Positions 32,550-41,043 of a DNA stretch of 49,465 nucleotides are shown in pieces (position 1 is the first letter of the stretch; each line of letters opens with the position of its first letter). This DNA comes from Candidatus Omnitrophota bacterium (GTDB lineage Bacteria; Omnitrophota; Gorgyraeia; Zapsychrales; Fredricksoniimonadaceae). The translations under genes were made by a program, and so were the position numbers. The notes under the pieces are model-generated. The model had not been told where the DNA came from. It saw nothing but the letters and a program-made list of their open reading frames with translations, and made no database searches. Location of the stretch: NCBI GenBank assembly GCA_013285735.1, contig JABDGZ010000008.1:3372-52836 (forward strand). The letters run 5' to 3'.

Positions 32550-34349
32550 TTATGGATCTATATTAAGGGTGAGGATGATACGGCTGGGGCGTTTGATTGT
32601 TTGAAGGGTTGTCTTTATAAAAGCCACGGCTTGAATAACATGATTAGCTTGAACCATAACGTTAAAACGAAATTGACCACGCTTGCGGCCAACGGCATCA
32701 ACTAGCGGTGGAGTTATGCTGTAATCTTTCTCAGATAAAATCTTTCTCAAAGCATCGTACGCTTGGTTTGCGGCTTGATGAGTAGTTTTTTCTGTTTTGC
32801 CACGCCAGTTTAACTTAATCCAATGTTTAAACGGACTGAACCCAAATTCTTTTCTTAATTTTAATTCCTCATTATAGAAACTTTCTGTTTTACCCTTGGA
32901 AAGACTTTGAAGAACATAGTGATTAATATTTCGCGTCTGGATAAATACTGATTCAAGGGCCATGCTGCTGATATGCAGCGCCAAGCTAAAGGCATTGAAA
33001 GCAGAACGCATGTCTAAACGGTTTAATTCTGCGTCGAAATCAATGAGTGCTGCAACGTGGGCTTGCCAGCTTCCTTGAAAACGCAAGATGGCTGAGGTAG
33101 AAATTAGAATGTCACAATCGGGAAGAGATTGCTTCGCTGCGCTCGCAATGACACCCTTCTTTACTAATTTTGTAGTTCTTTCAAAAGACATAACTCTTGC
33201 TTGAGGGAAGAGTTTTTTTAACTCTGTTTGTAATTGCTCAACACCTATACCTAATGATTTCCAATGAGCTTTATGACATTTAGGACAAACTGTTTCTCCA
33301 GGTGCTGTGTAGGTGCAGTGGCGGCATAAAAATTTTCCTTCCACCCTTGAATAAATCAGCGGGCTATCGCAATGCTTACATTTTAAGACTTCTCCACAAT
33401 CGACACAACGGGTCAAGCGGTATGATCCTCTACGGTTTAAAACCAAGAGGCTCTTCTTACCTGCTTTCAAAGCTGCATCCAGCGCATCACGCACCGGTGG
33501 AGAAATCAATCCTGGAACAAATTTGTAATTGGTTAAATCAACTACTCTCGCTGCTGGAACATCGATGTTGGTCTCTTCAATCAATTTAACTTGCCCCTCA
33601 CGAACCATGGCCATCAACTCGACCGAAGGAGATACGCCCACAAAAATAATATCAAAGCCGTACATTCTTGAACGCGTCAAAAGCACCTGACGCGTTTCAT
33701 ACATGGGCATCTGTTCCTGCTTAAAAGAGTCGTCCTCTTCATCAATCATGACGACACAATCATATTGACCATCACATTCAAAAACTGAAGAACGTGTGCC
33801 TACCTTTACCGTGCTGCCTAACTTAAGCTGTTGAGAAAGCGTTTGGGCTCTGAAGGAGTCGGGGACTAAAATTAAAAAAATGGATTCCCGCTTTCGCGGG
33901 AATGACAGTGAAGGGTGCAAGGATGACAAGGACTTTATATATCCATCGATGATCTCTTGAATTTTAACTGCGTAGTGATTTGGGTGAGTTCTATATAAAG
34001 TTACCTGTGGCTTATGTTCCCGGCGGATCGAAGATTTTGAATCTGTCTTATTCCTCAACATCGTACCCAAGGCTTCTCCCAAACTACAACCATAATACGC
34101 AGAAAAATCTTGGGCAAAGGCTAAATCAAGGCTATTAAACGCCGGAGCATTATCAGCTGACGACAATACTGGCTTTAATTTAGTAATCGTACTCGATTCA
34201 AGAAGACCAACAACAAAACCCGTCTGCGGCCTGGGGCCAAAAGACACACGGACACGCCTGCCTACACTTACTTGAGCAATAAAATTCTCAGGAATCAAAT
34301 AATCAAACGGCCCATCCAGAGGGAGATCGAAAACAACTTGTGCAATCAT
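32550..34349 (-). CDS. priA: PriA-like primosomal protein with degenerate helicase motifs
   Basis: PriA restarts stalled replication forks by binding fork DNA and loading the replicative helicase. The 599-residue protein (E. coli: 732) keeps the N-terminal 3'-DNA-end-binding domain (VVFDLPLDGPFDYLIP, VGRRVRVSFGPRPQTG), VGTRSSVF (~184-190), and all eight zinc cysteines (315, 318, 324, 327, 342, 345, 355, 358). The Walker A GSGKT is absent (the aligned region reads YRTHPNHYAV), the DEEH box is DEED, motif V reads DILISTSAILRFQGSW, and the QxxGRAGR motif VI is lost. ATPase and helicase activity are therefore unlikely. Two dispersed repeats are inserted in frame (residues ~148-156 and ~400-409). 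It starts by ATGA overlap with a glycosyltransferase gene. Confidence 0.9.
   Translation of the reverse strand: MIAQVVFDLPLDGPFDYLIPENFIAQVSVGRRVRVSFGPRPQTGFVVGLLESSTITKLKPVLSSADNAPAFNSLDLAFAQDFSAYYGCSLGEALGTMLRNKTDSKSSIRREHKPQVTLYRTHPNHYAVKIQEIIDGYIKSLSSLHPSLSFPRKRESIFLILVPDSFRAQTLSQQLKLGSTVKVGTRSSVFECDGQYDCVVMIDEEDDSFKQEQMPMYETRQVLLTRSRMYGFDIIFVGVSPSVELMAMVREGQVKLIEETNIDVPAARVVDLTNYKFVPGLISPPVRDALDAALKAGKKSLLVLNRRGSYRLTRCVDCGEVLKCKHCDSPLIYSRVEGKFLCRHCTYTAPGETVCPKCHKAHWKSLGIGVEQLQTELKKLFPQARVMSFERTTKLVKKGVIASAAKQSLPDCDILISTSAILRFQGSWQAHVAALIDFDAELNRLDMRSAFNAFSLALHISSMALESVFIQTRNINHYVLQSLSKGKTESFYNEELKLRKEFGFSPFKHWIKLNWRGKTEKTTHQAANQAYDALRKILSEKDYSITPPLVDAVGRKRGQFRFNVMVQANHVIQAVAFIKTTLQTIKRPSRIILTLNIDP
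33125..33152. repeat. Dispersed repeat, family B (short copy, inside priA)
   Basis: Begins GAGATTGCTTCG and ends CGCAATGAC; shorter version of the element at 3421-3454. Translated in priA as VIASAAKQSL. Confidence 0.8.
33882..33908. repeat. Dispersed palindromic repeat, family A, copy 5 (inside priA)
   Basis: 27-base element translated in priA as LSFPRKRES, just after the eroded Walker A region. Confidence 0.9.
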
Positions 34350-35425
34350 ATTAAAGAGATGATATCAGCGACGGCATTGGGTTTGGATAATTCACTTAAA
34401 CGCAGGCGAAGCGCATCTAAATCTTTGGGATTGGCATTCCACTCATTAATTGTCTCAGCAATTTGATGCAAGGTGCTCTGGCCCTGACACACCTCGTAGC
34501 TGCTTAAAACCTTGATATTGTTGGTCTCTTGTCCGGGGATGGCGCTAAAAAATATCATCGGTAATTTTTTCACCAATGCTTCTGCAATGGATAAGCCTCC
34601 GGGCTTGGTCACCATCACATCAGCAACGGACATCAACTCATCCATATTATCAACCAATCCCAAAACATGTGCATTCTTGTTAGCCCGCGACTTTAAACGT
34701 TCATATAAATCATGATTATGCCCGCAGACAATCAGTAGTTGGTAGCTTTCCAGCAACTTCATAATTTCTTCTATCGGCCCCATGCCAAAGGAACCTGTCG
34801 CGATCAAAATGGTCATCCCGTCCTTAAGTCCTAATTTCTTCCTTAAAACAATAACATCAGGCTTTTGGGAAAACTTGGCATCGGTGGGGATACCCGTCGT
34901 AAAAATCTTTTCCGAGGGCACGCCTAATGCCATTAATTTATTTTTAGTATAATCACAGGCCCCTGTATAAGCATCGATCCCCTCATTGACCCAAATGCGA
35001 TGCACGTCAAAATCCGTTACTACACAAATAATTTTAGATTTAATTTTTCCTGTGCGTTTTAGATACGCACTGACTTCCGCTGACAAAAATTGAGTTGTGA
35101 TAACAGCATCAAATTGTTCTTGTATTAAAAATTTCTCTAAGGTTTGAGCATTAAATCCATTATACAAACGCCGTACCATATGCACCCCTGGCTGCATCCA
35201 GGGAATATCCAGCAATCCAAATAAAAATCCCCAGGCCCAGGGTAATTTGGTAACTATAAAAGAATAAAACCACGGATAGGTTATTTTAAAAAAAGGATTG
35301 GTATAATCAAGAGCATCGACCAGGCGGACATCAAAGCCGCCTTGGGCGTGAAGTCCATGAAAAATGGCCTCTGCTGCTTTTTTATGCCCGGCCCCGGCTG
35401 TTGCGTGGATGACTAGAATTTTCAT
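34346..35425 (-). CDS. MGDG-synthase/MurG-type glycosyltransferase (GT28)
   Basis: A 359-residue GT-B enzyme: N-terminal MKILVIHATAGAGHKKAAEAI (GxGH acceptor-side motif), DALDYTNPFFKITYPWFYSF typical of diacylglycerol galactosyl/glucosyltransferases (MGDG synthase, UgtP), FDAVITTQFLSAEV, and a donor-binding C-terminal domain with ATGSFGMG, VDNMDELMSVADVMVTKPGGLSIAEAL. It probably transfers a hexose from a UDP-sugar to a lipid acceptor at the inner-membrane face. Its start lies 44 bases inside the end of the gmhB-like gene, and its stop overlaps priA by four bases. The exact acceptor is unknown. Confidence 0.85.
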   Translation of the reverse strand: MKILVIHATAGAGHKKAAEAIFHGLHAQGGFDVRLVDALDYTNPFFKITYPWFYSFIVTKLPWAWGFLFGLLDIPWMQPGVHMVRRLYNGFNAQTLEKFLIQEQFDAVITTQFLSAEVSAYLKRTGKIKSKIICVVTDFDVHRIWVNEGIDAYTGACDYTKNKLMALGVPSEKIFTTGIPTDAKFSQKPDVIVLRKKLGLKDGMTILIATGSFGMGPIEEIMKLLESYQLLIVCGHNHDLYERLKSRANKNAHVLGLVDNMDELMSVADVMVTKPGGLSIAEALVKKLPMIFFSAIPGQETNNIKVLSSYEVCQGQSTLHQIAETINEWNANPKDLDALRLRLSELSKPNAVADIISLI

Positions 35426-35969
35426 TTTGGATAATTGAGACAGCTGCTTTCAAATCTTTGACGATGTGATCCGGCTTGACCGTCCATTTACGCATATAAC
35501 GGCGGTTTTCCCGTCCTGAAAGCACAAAAATAGTTTTGCAACCCGCATTATGCCCTGTCTTGATATCCCCTTCGGTATCTCCAACAAAAAAAGCTTTTTG
35601 CGCATGGACAATGGTTTTATTAAGAGACTTAAGGGCCTTCTTGAGTAACCCGATCCCGGGTTTACGGCAATCACAACCAGCATCCGAACGGTGCGTGCAA
35701 TAAAAACTTTTACGGATTTTGCCGCCGGCCTTTTCAACGCCTTTGGTCATCTTAGCATCAATGCGTTTAAGTTTATCTAAAGAATAAACACCTTTACCCA
35801 CCCCCGCCTGGTTAGAGATCACAAAAATCTTATGCCCGCTTTGGGTCAGGGCATGGATCGCCTCTATCGAACCTGGGATAAAATGAAAATCTTTAACCTT
35901 GGTCACGTAGGAACCGTTCCCAGGAAATTCGTTGATGACACCATCTCTATCGAGAAAAACAACCTTCAT
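35382..35969 (-). CDS. gmhB: D-glycero-D-manno-heptose-1,7-bisphosphate 7-phosphatase
   Basis: HAD-superfamily phosphatase of 195 residues in the LPS or S-layer heptose pathway. It has the nucleophile motif FLDRDGVIN (Asp7, Asp9), PGSIEAIHALTQSGHKIFVISNQAGVGKG (motif II), the zinc loop CTHRSDAGCDCRKPG with three Cys and one His, KPGIGLLKKA (motif III Lys) and FVGDTEGDIKTGHNAGC (motif IV). The C-terminal ~14 codons overlap the next gene in another frame. The start shares one base with the stop of the glycosyltransferase above (TAATG). GmhB precedes either ADP- or GDP-heptose formation. Confidence 0.93.
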   Translation of the reverse strand: MKVVFLDRDGVINEFPGNGSYVTKVKDFHFIPGSIEAIHALTQSGHKIFVISNQAGVGKGVYSLDKLKRIDAKMTKGVEKAGGKIRKSFYCTHRSDAGCDCRKPGIGLLKKALKSLNKTIVHAQKAFFVGDTEGDIKTGHNAGCKTIFVLSGRENRRYMRKWTVKPDHIVKDLKAAVSIIQNENSSHPRNSRGRA

Positions 35970-36748
35970 TAGATATAATATCCTTTTTCTTTCATTTCTC
36001 TGTATTTACTGTACGCGGCAAATTCATGAAAACCACTTAAGACTGCGGCCACGAAACCATAATAACCGTCCTTATATCCTTTTTTAGAAATAAATCGCCT
36101 AAAAAAACGGTCCCACGAACGCCACAAAGCCTTGCCTAAAGACATTTTCCGTCCATCTAGATACCATTTCGTTGCCTCTAGCCTCGAGTAACGATTGATC
36201 TTCGCAATAAAATCATCCACATTACGAAAACTATAATGAATGGTCTTGGCCTTTAAATTTCCCCCGCGATACCCTTCTGAATTTTTTATGCCTGGATGAA
36301 TGACATCAAAATCCGCCTCAGAAAATTTCACATAAATTTTATTATATAAACGGATATGCGGACTTGACCAACCGCCATGATTTAACTGCACATCCCCCAA
36401 ATAATTAATCTGTGGTGCCCAATAAGCAGTCACCTTAGGATCTCCCTCTTTGAGCGCCACAGCAATCTCTTCTTTAAGTTCATCTGTCAGACGCTCATCA
36501 CAATCCAAAAGTAAAATCCAGTCGTGCTTGGCCTTGGAAGCTCCAAAATTACGCTGCTTTCCCTCGAGGTCCATATGCCGGGTGAATATCGTATCTGTAT
36601 ATTTCAAAGCAATGGCACGCGTATTATCCGTGCTTTCATCATCCACCACTATAATTTCATCGGCAAAGCCTGTGATGCTTTCAAGGCAATCCTTGATCCG
36701 GCCCTGCTCATTTTTTGCGATAATAACGACACTCAACGCTATGGACAC
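35969..36748 (-). CDS. GT2 glycosyltransferase, WaaE/KdtX-like
   Basis: A 259-residue GT-A enzyme with SIALSVVIIAKNEQGRIKDCLESI, EIIVVDDESTDNT, and DWILLLDCDERLTDELKEEI (the DxD-type metal site), followed by KQRNFG and a long amphipathic C-terminus. This is close to the WaaE/KdtX family, which adds glucose to the first inner-core heptose of LPS, and that fits the nearby heptose genes. It starts with GTG at 36748, preceded by AGGAG seven bases upstream inside the end of the O-antigen ligase-like gene (10-base overlap). The acceptor assignment is tentative. Confidence 0.88.
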   Translation of the reverse strand: MSIALSVVIIAKNEQGRIKDCLESITGFADEIIVVDDESTDNTRAIALKYTDTIFTRHMDLEGKQRNFGASKAKHDWILLLDCDERLTDELKEEIAVALKEGDPKVTAYWAPQINYLGDVQLNHGGWSSPHIRLYNKIYVKFSEADFDVIHPGIKNSEGYRGGNLKAKTIHYSFRNVDDFIAKINRYSRLEATKWYLDGRKMSLGKALWRSWDRFFRRFISKKGYKDGYYGFVAAVLSGFHEFAAYSKYREMKEKGYYI

Positions 36749-38064
36749 AATGGCTCTCCTTTATTATTGGATACAAGAAGCTTCAGGCTTAATAAAAGCC
36801 CCATGAATAACCAACATAAAACACCTAGCTGTAACGAAGCCCAGGCAGTGTCCACAAGACTGTGGAGTATCCAAGCCAAGATCCCTGCTGATATGCCGCA
36901 TCCAAGTAAAAATAAATCCCGCTCACGAGAAATAGCATCTAACACATTCTTAACCTGAACCCAAAAAGCAGTAAAAAACCACCCATACAAAATCAATCCT
37001 GCAAACCCTAACTCTGCTGTAATATGCAATAAACTATTATGCGGATAATCCTCATGGACCGCATGCATATCTTTAAGCGTTTGTGTATACGCGCTATACC
37101 CACACCCAAACCATGGATAATGCCTGATGACATCTACAGATGTACTCCAGTAAGATTCGCGGCCGTTAGGATCAAAGAGTAATCCCAACGCATTAGAAGC
37201 AGAAGGCTGGTTAATTATAAGAGAACCCTGCTTGATGGGAAAATTATATATATCATGACGAGTATTCAGGCAATGCATACCAAACATCCCCAAAAATAAC
37301 CCCAGCGCCAAAACCATACCAATAACTAACTTATAATTTTTTAAATAAACCCCTAATGTAACCATACTAATTGCAAAAGCTACCCATGCCCCACGTGAGG
37401 ATGTCAGGCCAAGGGCGACAACCAGCAATAAAAACAATAATGAAATGACTACTCTCCCCATCCAAAGCGGATTAAAAGATTTGCACAGCAATGGTATCCA
37501 AATGCGGGAAGTAACGGTTAAAACTAATACTACAGGTAACACCGTCACGAGCAATGTTCCTAAATCATTAGGATGATTCATAGGGCCTGTCACCCTGCCA
37601 TAAATCAACGCGGTATGGTGAAAAATATCTTTACCCCCCATGCATTGGATCATGATATCCACGCTGACAATAAAAAACGTTAGTAACAACATGCTCAAAA
37701 CGCCATAGAGACGCTTGCGGTCATAAACAATTTCAGTAACCAAATACATTAAAAAAATTTGCTGTAAAAATCTTGTCACGAATTTTTTAAGACTCACGGC
37801 AGGATAATGGCTAAACGGTATTGTCAAAACGATCAACAAAGCAACGGCTGTTAATGACCATACCATGCCCGGAGAGATAAAATTAAGGCCTTGAGACGTC
37901 CTTTGCACGGGCGTTTTTCTTAATAAAAAAAACTTGAAGCCCCAAGCTACAATCATCGTTACCTGAAAAATTTCAATCAGCGCAAACGAATAAGGCAAAA
38001 AGAATACCGTCGCCAACAAGGCGCCGTACATCAACCGATCGCAAATGATCAATGATTTACTCAC
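36739..38064 (-). CDS. O-antigen ligase/polymerase (WaaL/Wzy-like)
   Basis: A 441-residue polytopic membrane protein with ~11-12 transmembrane segments and a large periplasmic loop. It has motifs of the Wzy_C/O-antigen ligase family: YGRVTGPMNHPNDLGTLL, LGLTSSRGAWVAF, RHYPWFGCGYSAYTQ and the conserved HNSLLHITAELGFAGLILYG. Such proteins join a polymer from undecaprenyl diphosphate to lipid A core, or polymerise repeat units. Gene order (between sugar aminotransferase and core glycosyltransferase) suits either function. It begins by ATGA overlap with the aminotransferase gene. Confidence 0.88.
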   Translation of the reverse strand: MSKSLIICDRLMYGALLATVFFLPYSFALIEIFQVTMIVAWGFKFFLLRKTPVQRTSQGLNFISPGMVWSLTAVALLIVLTIPFSHYPAVSLKKFVTRFLQQIFLMYLVTEIVYDRKRLYGVLSMLLLTFFIVSVDIMIQCMGGKDIFHHTALIYGRVTGPMNHPNDLGTLLVTVLPVVLVLTVTSRIWIPLLCKSFNPLWMGRVVISLLFLLLVVALGLTSSRGAWVAFAISMVTLGVYLKNYKLVIGMVLALGLFLGMFGMHCLNTRHDIYNFPIKQGSLIINQPSASNALGLLFDPNGRESYWSTSVDVIRHYPWFGCGYSAYTQTLKDMHAVHEDYPHNSLLHITAELGFAGLILYGWFFTAFWVQVKNVLDAISRERDLFLLGCGISAGILAWILHSLVDTAWASLQLGVLCWLFMGLLLSLKLLVSNNKGEPLCP

Positions 38065-39161
38065 AAAGATTTTGCAAGAGCCGCTGCCACGACCTCGATC
38101 TGTTCCTTGGTCATATGCGGAAACATTGGCAAACTCATAATATCAAGAGCAACTTTCTCAGATACAGGAAAATCCCCTCTTTTATAACCTAATTCCGCGT
38201 AAGCTTCTTGCAGGTGTAAGCCAATGGGATAATGGATAAGCACTCCAACTCCTTGGGCTTTCATAGCCTCAACGACCTTATCACGATGAGGCACAAGGAC
38301 AGCATAGGTTTGAAACACATGGGTACGGTCTGACTTGGTAATCGGAGTGACAACGTTCTTCAGCGGCTTTAAAAGTTCTGCATAATAAGCAGCATTTTTG
38401 GCACGCATCTCATTCCACTGGTCCAAATGTTTTAATTTAGCATTAAGGACCACGGCCTGAAGGGTATCTAAACGCGAATTGGTCCCCTTGATTTTATGTT
38501 CATAACGTCCTTGACGGCCGTAATCACGCAGCATCAGGGCTTTTTCATAAATTTCTTTATTATTGGTCACAATCATCCCCGCGTCCCCGCAGGCACCCAA
38601 ACTCTTGGTGGGATAAAAAGAAAAACAAGCCACATCCCCCAAAGATCCGACACGCTTGCCCTTATAACGTGAGCCATGCGCCTGGGCAGCATCCTCGACG
38701 ATCTTGATACCATGTTTACGGGCAATAACAACAATCTCATCCATATTAGCCGGCTGGCCGTAAATATGCACCGGGATAACGGCCTTGGTTTTCTTGGTGA
38801 TCGCGGCTTCGAAAGATTTAGGATCGATGTTATAGGTGTCCGGCTCAATATCCACAAAAACAGGTTTAGCACGGCAAAAAGAAACACACAGGGCGGTGGC
38901 AATAAAGGTATGTGTAGGGACAATGACCTCATCACCTTCCTGAATATCTAAAGCCATTAGGGCCAGATGAAGCGCGTCGGTGCCGGAGTTAACACCTACC
39001 CCATATTGAACTTCACAGTATTTAGAAAAAGCGGCCTCAAAAAGATGGGCTTGTTCGCCTAAAATATAATCACCTTTTTCAAATACTTTCTTAAAGCCTA
39101 AATCCACCTCACCTTGAATCAGACGATTTTGTTCTTTGAAATCAATAAAGGGAATACTCAT
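38061..39161 (-). CDS. DegT/DnrJ/EryC1/StrS-family sugar aminotransferase
   Basis: PLP-dependent aminotransferase acting on a nucleotide-linked keto-sugar. The 366-residue protein has MSIPFIDFKEQNRLIQ, SGTDALHLAL, IVPTHTFIAT, PVHIYGQPANMDEI, IVEDAAQAHGS (Asp157 contacting the pyridine nitrogen) and SFYPTKSLGACGDAG with the catalytic K186. It probably makes an amino-deoxy sugar for the glycan built by its neighbours, using Glu as amino donor. No dehydratase or epimerase partner is in view; it may lie beyond the right edge. It is flanked by four-base overlaps. Confidence 0.93.
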   Translation of the reverse strand: MSIPFIDFKEQNRLIQGEVDLGFKKVFEKGDYILGEQAHLFEAAFSKYCEVQYGVGVNSGTDALHLALMALDIQEGDEVIVPTHTFIATALCVSFCRAKPVFVDIEPDTYNIDPKSFEAAITKKTKAVIPVHIYGQPANMDEIVVIARKHGIKIVEDAAQAHGSRYKGKRVGSLGDVACFSFYPTKSLGACGDAGMIVTNNKEIYEKALMLRDYGRQGRYEHKIKGTNSRLDTLQAVVLNAKLKHLDQWNEMRAKNAAYYAELLKPLKNVVTPITKSDRTHVFQTYAVLVPHRDKVVEAMKAQGVGVLIHYPIGLHLQEAYAELGYKRGDFPVSEKVALDIMSLPMFPHMTKEQIEVVAAALAKSL

Positions 39162-40204
39162 AAGATACTTTGGACCTTTCTATAAACTTCTTCGACGGAT
39201 AGTTCACTCAAACAACTAATATGGCTACAATTGGCCATACGAAAACGACGGTAACAAGGCTGGCAAGGCAGGTGCTTTTGCACCACGGCATGGTTTGCCA
39301 TTGGATTCGGACCATACACCTGTGGATCTACGGGACCAAAAATAGAAACTGTTTTAGTACCAACAGCCACTGCTACATGCAATGGTCCTCCGTCGTTGAC
39401 GATAGCTGCCTTAGCGCGCATCAGCAAAGCGGCTAACCCCAACAAAGAGGTTTCCCCAACGGCACAATGTATAGGAAAATGGGCCAGGCTGACAACTTCG
39501 CGGCACAACTCCTCTTCTTTTTGATCTCCCAACAGTATAATAGCAGCGTCGAAATTTTCAATGATTTTATCTATTAATTGGGCATATTTGTGAGCAGCCC
39601 ATCGCTTGTTCTTGGCGGCTTTCCCCCAACTAGCTCCCCCACCGGGCAAAACGGCTATCAATGGCTTTTTTGAATCAATGTTATGCCCATTGATCCACCC
39701 CTCGGCCCATTGGATCTCTTGGGAAGGAACATCTAATTTCATCGTCATGGGTTTGACCGGTATTCCAAGTAAACGCAACAGATCCAAATAATATTCAACA
39801 ACATGCTTGTCTTCAAAACCAAGCACAGGCACACGATCAGTTAAAAACTGCCCACGCTTTCGATAGTCAAGTCCCACCCGTTTTTTGATGCCGCAAGCAG
39901 CGGACAAAAACCCAAAGCTACTATTAAGAGAGAAATCAAAAACCACATCAAATTTTTGTTGTTTGATGTTGTTATACAATTCCAGATATTTTTGTAACTT
40001 TCCCACAAATTCATCCCGCTCATAGACAAAAACCTGAGCTATGTCAGGATTAAATTTAAGAAAATCCGCGGTGCGGGCATTGGCCAGATACGCGATTGTC
40101 GCCTGTGGATACGCCAATCGCAGATTGCTGATAACCGGGGTTGTAAACAGCACATCCCCTATACCGTAAGGGTTAATGATCAAAATTTTCTTAAAATCCG
40201 TCAT
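39158..40204 (-). CDS. GT9 heptosyltransferase-family protein
   Basis: A 348-residue GT-B enzyme: ILIINPYGIGDVLFTTPVISNLR at the N-terminus, FDVVFDFSLNSSFGFLSAACGIKKRVG, VLPGGGASWGKAAKNKRWAAHKYAQLID, and the donor-site motif NDGGPLHVAVAVGTKTVSIFGPVDPQ. This is the ADP-heptose:LPS heptosyltransferase pattern. A Cys/His-rich C-terminus (CQPCYRRFRMANCSHISC) contains four Cys and could bind zinc or iron-sulfur. The presence of gmhB and a heptose-type nucleotidyltransferase in the same cluster supports heptose as donor. It starts with ATG inside the stop of the GT2 gene above (ATGA). Confidence 0.9.
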   Translation of the reverse strand: MTDFKKILIINPYGIGDVLFTTPVISNLRLAYPQATIAYLANARTADFLKFNPDIAQVFVYERDEFVGKLQKYLELYNNIKQQKFDVVFDFSLNSSFGFLSAACGIKKRVGLDYRKRGQFLTDRVPVLGFEDKHVVEYYLDLLRLLGIPVKPMTMKLDVPSQEIQWAEGWINGHNIDSKKPLIAVLPGGGASWGKAAKNKRWAAHKYAQLIDKIIENFDAAIILLGDQKEEELCREVVSLAHFPIHCAVGETSLLGLAALLMRAKAAIVNDGGPLHVAVAVGTKTVSIFGPVDPQVYGPNPMANHAVVQKHLPCQPCYRRFRMANCSHISCLSELSVEEVYRKVQSIL

Positions 40205-41040
40205 GTAATTCTCTCTTTAACCCGCTGCCCGGTTTTATACCTCAGGCGCACCCAAAAGACAGGATTCCACCATGATTTCCGTCGGATAATATCAAGATCT
40301 TCACAGCTTAATTGATGGTGCTCCACCAAACTTTTCATGACAGCGGGATGAGTGCCCAGGTAAGACGGGAAACGATTTAGGTCCCCATACCCACTGGCGA
40401 ACGAATTATTCTTGGACTTATCCATGAAACCTATTGTTGCCGCATTATCACAACGGTTTTGCATCGCTTCGTTAGAATTGACCCAGCCATAGTGATAAAG
40501 GTAAGCGTAGCTTAGGCGTGATCTTAGAGGTTTACCATCGATGCGTCTAAAGCCAAAGGCATCGCCATAGGATTCGATTTGACCATTATTACGGATAATC
40601 CGGTCCTGTTTTTGATACCAGCCAAAATCAATGCGATAGCGCCAGAAAGACCCATAAAAATGAAACCACCACAGGCGCAGGGCATCAACATCTTGTTTTT
40701 TAAGATAATACTGCATCCACCATTTTAATTTATTTAAATCCGCTTCATGGATGACTTCATCGCTTTGCAAATAAAAAGCCCAGTCGCCTCGACATGCTTT
40801 TAGCGCTATATTCGTTTGCTCAGAAAGCACGATTGATCCCTGCGTCATGTCCCATGAGGTTTGAATAATACGAATTTTAGGACTATCTATGGAACGGATC
40901 AACTCCAGGGTATCGTCCTCACTATCTCCCACATTGACAATGAATTCATCACAAATAGGCAGGATAGAACGTATGGCAGCGACCACCGGGTAATTAAATT
41001 TGACAGCATTACGGACTATGGTAAACCCACTAATTTTCAT
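40201..41040 (-). CDS. GT2-type glycosyltransferase
   Basis: A 279-residue GT-A fold protein beginning MKISGFTIVRNAVKFNYPVVAAIRSIL, then CDEFIVNVGDSEDDTLELI and FYLQSDEVIHE, where a SDE replaces the usual DxD metal triad. The rest has many Trp/Tyr (LWWFHFYGSFWRYRIDFGWY) and may bind sugar. Donor and acceptor are unknown. It lies between the heptosyltransferase-like gene (ATGA overlap at 40201-40204) and a GT-C-like membrane protein, so it probably extends the same surface glycan. Confidence 0.82.
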   Translation of the reverse strand: MKISGFTIVRNAVKFNYPVVAAIRSILPICDEFIVNVGDSEDDTLELIRSIDSPKIRIIQTSWDMTQGSIVLSEQTNIALKACRGDWAFYLQSDEVIHEADLNKLKWWMQYYLKKQDVDALRLWWFHFYGSFWRYRIDFGWYQKQDRIIRNNGQIESYGDAFGFRRIDGKPLRSRLSYAYLYHYGWVNSNEAMQNRCDNAATIGFMDKSKNNSFASGYGDLNRFPSYLGTHPAVMKSLVEHHQLSCEDLDIIRRKSWWNPVFWVRLRYKTGQRVKERIT

Positions 41041-41043
41041 ATC

